This document shows positions 1 through 4,533 of a DNA stretch of 7,223 bases, one piece after another. The position numbers and the translations under genes were made by a program. The stretch is from CBDVBZ01 sp965372355 (GTDB lineage: Bacteria > Krumholzibacteriota > Krumholzibacteriia > WVZY01): NCBI GenBank assembly GCA_965372355.1, contig CBDVBZ010000159.1, positions 1-7,223 of the forward strand. The letters run 5' to 3'. The first letter of the stretch is position 1. The number at the start of each line of letters is the position of its first letter. The notes beneath the pieces are model-generated. The model was not told the DNA's origin, made no database searches, and saw nothing but the letters and a program-made list of their open reading frames with translations.

Positions 1-1650
1 TTGATCCAGGAGGTTGTCGGGTCCAGAGTGGGGAAATATTTCTTCCCCGCATTCGCCGGGGTCGCCTACAACAACAATGAGTTCCGTTGGTCGGCAAGAA
101 TTAAACGTGAGGACGGGCTCGTCCGGATGGTGCCCGGTCTGGGAACCCGCGCCGTTGACCGGCTGAGCGATGATTACCCTGTGCTTTTGGCTCCAGGGCA
201 GCCTGGGCTGCGGGTCAACGTCACATCGGACGAGGTAGCCCGGTATTCACCAAATAAGATGGACGTGATCAACCTTGAGGCGAATGCGTTCGAGACCGTC
301 GAAGTCGGAAAGCTGATTGAGGAATACGGTGACGATTACCCGATGGTGAAGCAAATCGTTTCCATCATAGAGGGTGACCGGGTCCGGCGACCGGTGGGAC
401 TCGAACCGGAGTGGGGCAAAGACGAGGTTGTAGTGACGTTTCAGGGGCTCTTTGCCGACACGAACTTTGTCTCACAGATCCGTACGCTGATGGATCTGCT
501 TCTGCAAACATTCAACGCGCCGGTTGATATCGAGTTTGCGCACGACGGCAAGGATTTCTATCTGCTTCAGTGTCGCGCGCAGAGCTACAGAGAACAATAC
601 GGCCCGGTTGCGATTCCCCGTAATTTGCCCAGGGACAAAGTCGTCTTTTCCGCCAACCGATACGTTTCGAACGGATACGTACCGGACATTTCCCACATCG
701 TCTACGTCGATCCAGAGAGCTATGGCAAAATCGATGATTTTCAGGTGCTCAAGCAGATCGGGCGGGTAGTCGGAAGGCTTAACACATTGTTGCCAAAACG
801 CCAGTTCATCCTGCTGGGCCCGGGAAGATGGGGCAGCCGGGGAGATATAAAGCTCGGTGTGGATGTGACTTACTCCGATATCAACAACACGGCGGTTTTG
901 CTCGAGATCGCGAAACAGAAGGGCAAGTACCTTCCCGAACTTTCATTTGGAACCCATTTCTTTCAAGATCTCGTCGAGGCGGATATACGATACATCCCGT
1001 TGTATCCCGACGAACCCGATGTAATCTTCAACGAGTCATTTCTCAAAGGGTCACGAAACACGCTTCCTGATATTGCTCCGGAGTTCTCGCATCTTGCGGA
1101 AATCGTCCAGGTCATCGATGTTCCGCAACAGACGAACGGCCAGGTTCTCCGCGTTTTGTTGAATGCCGATCTCGACGAAGCCGTCGGGATTCTTGACCTC
1201 CCGGATCAGGGTGACAGAATCGAGTCTTTCGAGTCTTTTAGAATCGAGGCGTCGCCCGAGGAACACTGGCGATGGCGCTGCCGGATGGCTGAAAAGATCG
1301 CCGCAAACCTCGACCCCAAACGTTTCGGTGTAAAAGCCTTTTACCTGTTTGGAAGCACAAAGAATGCAACCGCTAGACCCGGGAGCGATCTGGATATCAT
1401 AATCCATTTGGGCGGGGACGACCGCCAGAAAAAGGACCTGTCTTTGTGGCTCGATGGGTGGAGTCGTTCGCTCGCTGAAGTCAACCATCTCCGAACCGGA
1501 TACGAGGTGGAAAGGCTCCTCGACATCCACTATGTGACGGACGAAGATATCAAAAACAAAACGAGTTTTGCATCCAAGATAAACGCCGTTACCGATGCAG
1601 CTCGCCCGCTGGCCCTCGGGGGCGACGTCGGGTTCGATGAATGCAGGTGA
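1..1650 (+). CDS. PEP/pyruvate-binding (PPDK N-terminal-like) protein with C-terminal nucleotidyltransferase domain, 5' partial
   Basis: The frame is open from the first base, and homology begins in mid-domain, so the true start lies upstream and the TTG at position 1 is not a credible start. Counting from the window edge, residues 1-200 resemble the ATP-grasp/PEP-pyruvate-binding domain of PEP synthase and pyruvate phosphate dikinase: IQEVVGSRVGKYFFPAFAG near the start, VPGLGTRAVD at about 44-53, and DIEFAHDGKDFYLLQCRAQ at 176-194, where the acidic and Gln/Arg positions that hold Mg-ATP are expected. A conserved middle part follows with GPGRWGS (273-279) and FGTHFFQDLVE (316-326). There is no swivelling phosphohistidine domain and no PEP-utilising TIM barrel, so it is not a complete PEP synthase. 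The last 110 residues form a Pol-beta/MNT nucleotidyltransferase domain: FGS at 450-452, SDLDI at 462-466 with D463 and D465 as metal ligands, and D508 (LLDIHYV) as a likely third carboxylate. The substrate is unknown. The gene converges on the desaturase gene, 62 bp away. The domain calls are firm; the function is inferred only. Confidence 0.85.
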   Translation: MIQEVVGSRVGKYFFPAFAGVAYNNNEFRWSARIKREDGLVRMVPGLGTRAVDRLSDDYPVLLAPGQPGLRVNVTSDEVARYSPNKMDVINLEANAFETVEVGKLIEEYGDDYPMVKQIVSIIEGDRVRRPVGLEPEWGKDEVVVTFQGLFADTNFVSQIRTLMDLLLQTFNAPVDIEFAHDGKDFYLLQCRAQSYREQYGPVAIPRNLPRDKVVFSANRYVSNGYVPDISHIVYVDPESYGKIDDFQVLKQIGRVVGRLNTLLPKRQFILLGPGRWGSRGDIKLGVDVTYSDINNTAVLLEIAKQKGKYLPELSFGTHFFQDLVEADIRYIPLYPDEPDVIFNESFLKGSRNTLPDIAPEFSHLAEIVQVIDVPQQTNGQVLRVLLNADLDEAVGILDLPDQGDRIESFESFRIEASPEEHWRWRCRMAEKIAANLDPKRFGVKAFYLFGSTKNATARPGSDLDIIIHLGGDDRQKKDLSLWLDGWSRSLAEVNHLRTGYEVERLLDIHYVTDEDIKNKTSFASKINAVTDAARPLALGGDVGFDECR

Positions 1651-1712
1651 GTCTCACCGGTTGAGTTTCTTCACGTTACGCCATGTCCTGAGACATCGCG
1701 GGCCTCACGGGT

Positions 1713-2537
1713 TCAGGAGACGCGTTTGTTTGCCGACCGAGAGACGATCTTGTAGAACGGATAGGCGAAGCGCGGAATGAGTCCGCGCGGGTATCGGAGC
1801 ATTCCCTCGAATCCAAGCTTTTGGGGCTGATCGGCGTCCCTTGGCCAGTACACTGTACCCAACAGCCAGTCCCAGACGCTCAGCACGATGCCGAAATTTT
1901 GTCCGCCCTTGCCGTGAAGTTCCACGTCGTGGTGCCATACATGCATCATGGGTGAGTTGAACACGAAGCGAAGCGGCCCCCAGTCGACGCGGATGTTGGC
2001 ATGGTTGAGATCCTGAACGAGCGTGCCGAATACCGCAATAACAAGCAGGACGCGCCAGTCCACTCCCAGGACAACGAGCGGCAGATAGGAGAGCGTCTTG
2101 TAGACGACGACCTCGCCCCAGTGGAACCGAAAGTTCCCGATCCAGTCGAGTTCCTCGATGCTGTGGTGGAGCTTGTGGAATTCCCACAGCCACGGTGTGC
2201 GGTGGAGCAGCCGGTGGATGTTCCACTCTAAGAAATCTTTGAGCAGAAAAAACGTGATTGCCTGAAGCCACAAGGGAGTGCCGCGCATCAGGGCCAGCGA
2301 TTCCGGCACCGGAAGCCCGGCCTCGGAAAACACGGCGTTCACGCCTTGCACCAGGTGCCCGGTCACCATCGAGAGTATGAGTCCGAGATAGTGCCCGTTA
2401 AATATCAGCCAGAACAGGTCCTGTCCGATCCCTTTGCGCAGTATTTTCTGGTTTTTGCGCCAGGTGAATAGGCGTTCAAGTACGAAAACGATCAAAGAAA
2501 CGCCCACCAACCAAAAGTAGTACTGTGCGTAGATCAC
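1713..2537 (-). CDS. Sterol desaturase / fatty acid hydroxylase family membrane protein
   Basis: A 274-residue integral membrane di-iron oxygenase of the fatty acid hydroxylase superfamily, which hydroxylates or desaturates lipid substrates at the membrane. The histidine clusters that bind the iron pair are all present: HRLLH (108-112), HKLHH (121-125), H139, NH179 and HVWHH (199-203), followed by the conserved GKGGQNFG and W-D-W-L-L-G-T segment (209-228). Hydrophobic stretches near residues 5-20, 40-60, 90-103 and 150-172 are probable membrane spans. I chose the GTG start at 2537 because GGAGGAG lies six bases upstream and the protein then begins directly with a membrane helix. The in-frame ATG at 2591 would add 18 polar residues, has no ribosome binding site, and lies almost on the predicted transcription start. 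The substrate cannot be told from sequence; these proteins are often called sterol desaturases without any sterol role being shown. It is a single gene, convergent with its left neighbour. Confidence 0.9.
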   Translation of the reverse strand: MIYAQYYFWLVGVSLIVFVLERLFTWRKNQKILRKGIGQDLFWLIFNGHYLGLILSMVTGHLVQGVNAVFSEAGLPVPESLALMRGTPLWLQAITFFLLKDFLEWNIHRLLHRTPWLWEFHKLHHSIEELDWIGNFRFHWGEVVVYKTLSYLPLVVLGVDWRVLLVIAVFGTLVQDLNHANIRVDWGPLRFVFNSPMMHVWHHDVELHGKGGQNFGIVLSVWDWLLGTVYWPRDADQPQKLGFEGMLRYPRGLIPRFAYPFYKIVSRSANKRVS

Positions 2538-2543
2538 TGATAT

Positions 2544-2550
2544 CTCCTCC
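2544..2550 (-). promoter_or_regulatory. Ribosome binding site deciding the GTG start of the desaturase gene
   Basis: On the minus strand GGAGGAG is followed by six bases (ATATCA) and then GTG at 2537-2535. This is a near-ideal Shine-Dalgarno site and spacing. It lies inside the longer reading frame that begins at 2591, which argues that the longer start is not used. Confidence 0.7.
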
Positions 2551-2597
2551 GCCCCCTTTCTATCCGGGCCCCTCCCAAGAATCCCATCCACATTGAT

Positions 2598-2625
2598 ATT
2601 ATTGCACTTAGGGGGTTTCTCTCAA
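2598..2625 (-). promoter_or_regulatory. Probable sigma-70 type promoter of the desaturase gene
   Basis: On the minus strand TTGAGA (2625-2620, five of six matches to the -35 consensus) and AATAAT (2603-2598, five of six matches to the -10 consensus) are separated by 16 bp. Transcription would begin near 2591, giving a leader of roughly 55 nt before the GTG at 2537. It is read by eye and has no experimental support. Confidence 0.45.
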
Positions 2626-2639
2626 AGCGCCAACATAAT

Positions 2640-2666
2640 GAGAAGTGCTGCCTGGTGGCGCTTCTC
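2640..2666. terminator. Hairpin downstream of the merR/thioredoxin-like operon, possible terminator
   Basis: GAGAAG (2640-2645) and CTTCTC (2661-2666) form a six-base-pair stem that extends by two more pairs past one mismatch, with a loop of about nine bases. It lies 23 bp beyond the stop codon of the thioredoxin-like gene on the minus strand and just upstream of the desaturase promoter, the right place to separate the two units. It has only a poor T run after it, so termination is plausible rather than clear. Confidence 0.35.
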
Positions 2667-2688
2667 GCTGCCGCGGCCGCCCTTCCTC

Positions 2689-3000
2689 TCATGCCATGGC
2701 CTCTCGTATCTTTTTCCGGATCGCTTCCTTGTCAGGTACGCCGGCGAAACCGGAGCTTGTCTTATACACACGGCAGCGAAGGCTGTACTGGTCATCGTCC
2801 TCGGGTGGCGTGACATCCTCTCCATCGACGCGGATGGTCGGTGAGCCGGGGAATTTCACCCGCTGGGCGGTGGCCTCGTCCGGGACATCGACGTGCTCGA
2901 CCCTGGCTTCGACGCCGATCTCCACCAGCACCTCACGGACGGCGCGATCGGCTGGCTCGTGATTGGGACACCCCTCGAAGTACAGGATCTCGATCTTCAC
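2689..3000 (-). CDS. Small thioredoxin-fold protein paired with MerR regulator
   Basis: A 103-residue cytoplasmic protein with no signal peptide. It starts with a beta strand that runs into YFEGCPNH (residues 7-14), the place where thioredoxins carry CxxC; here only C11 remains and H14 replaces the second cysteine. GSPTI at 52-56 provides the cis-proline loop of the fold. A second cysteine, C76, lies in LRCRVY. Such proteins are common next to MerR-type regulators and are sometimes mislabelled as alkylmercury lyases; their reaction is not established. The GTG start at 3000 overlaps the stop of merR as GTGA and has GGAGGAG upstream (spacing six), so translation is probably coupled to merR. The longer in-frame start at 3039 lies inside merR and lacks such a site. 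A role in metal or thiol handling is inferred from the neighbour and the lone CPNH cysteine. Confidence 0.8.
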   Translation of the reverse strand: MKIEILYFEGCPNHEPADRAVREVLVEIGVEARVEHVDVPDEATAQRVKFPGSPTIRVDGEDVTPPEDDDQYSLRCRVYKTSSGFAGVPDKEAIRKKIREAMA

Positions 3001-3407
3001 TTCAGCTCCTCCTTCTCGATGCAATCGAGGATCGGACACTCGCGGGTGGGTTGCCGTTCCTCGCAGGCCGTGACGAGTCGTTCCAGCGATAGCCGGATGG
3101 TTTGCAGGGCCCGGATTCGCTCCTCGACATCAGCGATTTTCGACTCGGCCATCGCTTTGACTTCCCGGCAAGAGCCGATCGGATCCACCCGCATGGAGAG
3201 CAAGTCGCGGATCTCCTTCAACGAGAATCCCAGGCCCTTGGCGGTGCGGATGAATCGGATTCGTGCCACGGTCTCCAGTGGATAGGTACGATACCCTGAA
3301 GGGCGCCGGGGCGGATTTTCGATAAGCCCCTCCCGCTCATAGAAGCGGATGGTCTCGACTCCGACTGCGGCCTCTTTCGCGGCCCTTCCGATCGTGAGAG
3401 TCTCCAT
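2997..3407 (-). CDS. MerR-family heavy-metal-responsive transcriptional regulator
   Basis: A 136-residue regulator of usual MerR length. The N-terminal winged helix-turn-helix covers residues 3-70 (LTIGRAAKEAAVGVETIRFYEREGLI, then R34-Y42 with PSGYRTY as the wing), and the dimerisation helix covers about 80-115. The metal site is well preserved: C80, C115 and C124, with spacings of 35 and 9 residues that match the three Hg(II) ligands of the classic MerR (C82, C117, C126) and also the lead sensor PbrR. An extra cysteine, C129, gives a CPILDC tail. The position before C115 is Ala, not Cys, which does not fit the zinc sensor ZntR. The likely inducer is therefore a soft metal such as Hg, Pb or Cd; which one is open. 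The ATG at 3407 has AAGGAGG four bases upstream. The longer frame to 3476 would run through the operator and is rejected. It overlaps the thioredoxin-like gene by four bases and probably controls both genes. Confidence 0.92.
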   Translation of the reverse strand: METLTIGRAAKEAAVGVETIRFYEREGLIENPPRRPSGYRTYPLETVARIRFIRTAKGLGFSLKEIRDLLSMRVDPIGSCREVKAMAESKIADVEERIRALQTIRLSLERLVTACEERQPTRECPILDCIEKEELK

Positions 3408-3426
3408 AGATCCTCCTTCATGGACA

Positions 3427-3457
3427 ACATTGACCCTGTAGTATACTACAGGGTCAA
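3427..3457 (-). promoter_or_regulatory. MerR-type operator/promoter with perfect 28-bp palindrome
   Basis: Positions 3430-3457 are a perfect inverted repeat with half-site TTGACCCTGTAGTA. On the minus strand TTGACC (3457-3452) serves as the -35 element, and the inner ACCCTGTAGT/ACTACAGGGT dyad falls in the over-long spacer, as in promoters of the MerR/CueR/ZntR/PbrR class. The -10 is weak: CAATGT with a 19-bp spacer or AATGTT with a 20-bp spacer. It lies about 20 bp before the merR start, so the cassette is probably autoregulated. Reading the palindrome in the plus direction gives the same -35 but no -10 at 19-20 bp (CAAGGG), so rightward transcription from it is not supported. Confidence 0.85.
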
Positions 3458-3613
3458 GGGGTTGTGATCGCGGCATCCCAAGGCGATCATTCAGGACTTA
3501 TGCCACAAGGCTCGCAAGTTCTTAAATTGCTTGGGGTTTTCTTTGATTCAGGTGGGCAAGTCGGGCTTTGGTTAGATCCAACCCGAGGAACCAATCTTTG
3601 TACACCCCCCAAT

Positions 3614-3631
3614 GGCCTCCATATTGAGGCC
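3614..3631. repeat. Short inverted repeat (hairpin)
   Basis: GGCCTC (3614-3619) and GAGGCC (3626-3631) form a perfect six-base-pair stem with a six-base AT-rich loop. Only TTCT follows on the plus strand, so it is at best a weak terminator. It lies 26 bp before the orphan ribosome binding site. Confidence 0.35.
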
Positions 3632-3656
3632 TTCTCAGCAAGAACCCACCAGAATA

Positions 3657-3766
3657 GGGAGGAAACGACGTTCAGAAACGTCAGATTGATCGTTGCGACT
3701 TTGGTGGCAGTGATTCTGATGTCCAGCACGTTGGCGTTGGCGAAGGATGAAATCATCCACGATGCC
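3657..3766 (+). pseudogene. Remnant of a secreted protein gene: RBS, signal peptide and first mature residues without a start codon
   Basis: GGGAGGA (3657-3663) is a strong Shine-Dalgarno site, but the codon at normal spacing (3671-3673) is TTC, not a start. From there the frame reads a typical signal peptide, with basic residues (RNVR), a hydrophobic core (LIVATLVAVILMSS) and a cleavage-like TLALA, followed by KDEIIHDA. The KDEIIHDA start of the mature part reminds me, from memory only, of the N-terminus of a group of secreted arylsulfatases; the family match ends at about 3766, and the following codons, though open to 3868, do not look like it. A TTG at 3686 could still start translation but would remove the basic N-region. 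In the next frame (3762-3884) a short W-x-R-G-x-L-P-x-x-x-Y-x-D-R pattern faintly recalls RcnB-like periplasmic proteins. The best reading is a truncated or recombined gene start. Confidence 0.4.
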
Positions 3767-3877
3767 GTCCTATGCGTGCTTTTGCCGGTGGCCGCATCAG
3801 ATTGGGAGGCGGTGGTGGACGCGTGGCCATCTCCCGGCAGGGAACTATCGGGACCGCGGAGAGTATAAGGGACCTAT

Positions 3878-3931
3878 GGTTTAAGGATTCACACGGGACA
3901 TAGTCTCATTGCTGACGCAGGTTTAAGGATT
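3878..3931. repeat. 12-bp direct repeat in the leader of the efflux locus
   Basis: GGTTTAAGGATT occurs at 3878-3889 and again at 3920-3931, 42 bp apart start to start (about four helical turns). The second copy runs into the palindrome AAGGATTATCCTT (3925-3937), which overlaps the putative -35 of the next gene. It could be a regulator binding site or a trace of local duplication; sequence alone does not tell. Confidence 0.5.
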
Positions 3932-3935
3932 ATCC

Positions 3936-3964
3936 TTGGCACCAACCTGAACCGCGTATTATAG
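3936..3964 (+). promoter_or_regulatory. Possible promoter of the small Cys-rich gene
   Basis: TTGGCA (3936-3941) resembles a -35 element, and an AT-rich block at 3957-3964 offers a -10 as TATTAT (15-bp spacer), ATTATA (16) or TTATAG (17). Transcription would start within a few bases of the ATG at 3973, leaving a very short leader. The assignment is tentative. Confidence 0.3.
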
Positions 3965-3972
3965 TTAGGTTT

Positions 3973-4389
3973 ATGAAGCATCGATTCTATCCAGTTTTTT
4001 GGCTCCTGGTAGTTGCCCTCATCGGACCGGGGGCACTGCCCGGCCTCGTGGTGTGCTTCGGGCAAGCAGGGCACGTCGAGGTCGAAACAACGCAGGATCG
4101 GTGCTGCAGTACTTATGCGCAACAGAGCCCGCAACGAACATTCTCCCTCTTGGCGACGACAAGCGCGCCGGCCGCGGACAGTTCCTGCGGCCGCTGTACC
4201 GATACACCCATCTCACAGACCCCACTCGTAAAGCCAGCGCAAGCGGGGAAGGCGAGTGTCGCGGGGGAGCAGATCACTACGCTCGCTTTCGCCCCCGTGA
4301 CGATTGGGATGGACCCTTACTCCGCAAATCCATCCGTTGCCGCTGATGCCACACTGATTCTCATCAGGTCCACGACACTCCTGATCTAA
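3973..4389 (+). CDS. Small secreted cysteine-containing protein of unknown function at head of metal efflux locus
   Basis: A 138-residue protein with an N-terminal signal sequence or membrane anchor (basic MKHR, then hydrophobic residues 8-27). The exported part begins with VCFGQAGHVEVE (27-38, C28 and H34), then CC at 44-45 and the pair CGRC at 72-75 in a CGRCTDTPI segment. The middle is rich in Ala, Pro, Ser and Thr, and the C-terminus ends in the hydrophobic RSTTLLI. The layout CFG-x-x-GH, CC, C-x-x-C-x-D-x-P and a C-terminal T-x-L-L-I is one I associate with short uncharacterised proteins encoded next to CzcCBA/CusCBA systems; I know of no proven role. Cys and His placed after the signal sequence suggest periplasmic metal binding, which is inference. 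The start is the only ATG fitting the signal peptide, with a weak TTAGG before it. It lies 144 bp upstream of czcC on the same strand, so co-transcription is likely but not certain. Confidence 0.7.
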   Translation: MKHRFYPVFWLLVVALIGPGALPGLVVCFGQAGHVEVETTQDRCCSTYAQQSPQRTFSLLATTSAPAADSSCGRCTDTPISQTPLVKPAQAGKASVAGEQITTLAFAPVTIGMDPYSANPSVAADATLILIRSTTLLI

Positions 4390-4533
4390 TCCATCCAGAA
4401 AAACCAACGCCGTCATCCGGGCGCCATGTTGTGAGCGCCGGCCTTGACGCGCTCATTGATCGTCACCGCGAGCGTTCATCGCGGTGGGGGCCGCTGTTGT
4501 GCAGTCACCATCTACTAGCGTGAGGAGAGTTTT
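4390..4533 (+). promoter_or_regulatory. Leader region upstream of czcC with two hairpins
   Basis: This 144-bp gap between the Cys-rich gene and czcC holds two inverted repeats: an imperfect one at 4417-4441 (GGCGC/GCGCC core with a ten-base loop) and a perfect eight-base-pair stem at 4464-4486. No convincing -35/-10 pair is visible; TTGACG at 4444 has no matching -10 downstream. It ends with the ribosome binding site GAGGAG six bases before the czcC ATG. The hairpins may protect or separate the transcript segments or act as a regulator site. Confidence 0.35.
4464..4486. repeat. Perfect 8-bp inverted repeat before czcC
   Basis: CACCGCGA (4464-4471) and TCGCGGTG (4479-4486) are exact reverse complements around a seven-base loop, giving a GC-rich stable hairpin. 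There is no T tract after it (GGGGCCGC follows), so it is unlikely to be an intrinsic terminator. Confidence 0.6.

Larger units (their letters stand above)
3458..3972. other. Gap of about 500 bp without an intact gene
   Basis: Between the merR operator and the efflux locus no frame gives a convincing complete protein. The region holds a weak hairpin (GGCCTC/GAGGCC at 3614-3631), a strong but start-less ribosome binding site leading into a signal-peptide remnant (3657-3766), a 12-bp direct repeat at 3878 and 3920, a small palindrome at 3925-3937 and a possible promoter for the gene at 3973. Frames are open only for short stretches and change between recognisable pieces, which suggests a decayed or rearranged junction between two gene groups. 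Confidence 0.5.

Noticed and set aside
1..3. TTG at the first base as the start of the first gene
   Set aside because: The protein begins inside the ATP-grasp domain with no ribosome binding site visible, so the gene simply enters from outside the window.
1051..1530. Minus-strand frame of 159 codons
   Set aside because: It is antisense to the nucleotidyltransferase region and has no recognisable features.
1685..1718. Hairpin TCCTGA/TCAGGA between the convergent genes as a bidirectional terminator
   Set aside because: The stem has only six pairs with a loop of over 20 bases and no T run, so it is not a credible terminator.
1705..2271. Minus-strand frame of 188 codons overlapping the desaturase gene
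   Set aside because: It is in another frame of the same strand; the desaturase frame carries all the histidine motifs.
2893..3285. Plus-strand frame opposite merR and the thioredoxin-like gene
   Set aside because: It is antisense to two well-supported overlapping genes and has no domain.
3430..3460. Rightward promoter from the MerR palindrome
   Set aside because: TTGACC is present, but the sequence 19-20 bp downstream (CAAGGG) is not a -10 element and no intact gene follows.
3464..3868. Plus-strand open frame of 134 codons as one intact gene
   Set aside because: Its first 69 codons have no protein-like character and no ribosome binding site. The signal peptide lies in the middle, after a separate strong binding site, so the frame is accidental upstream of 3657.
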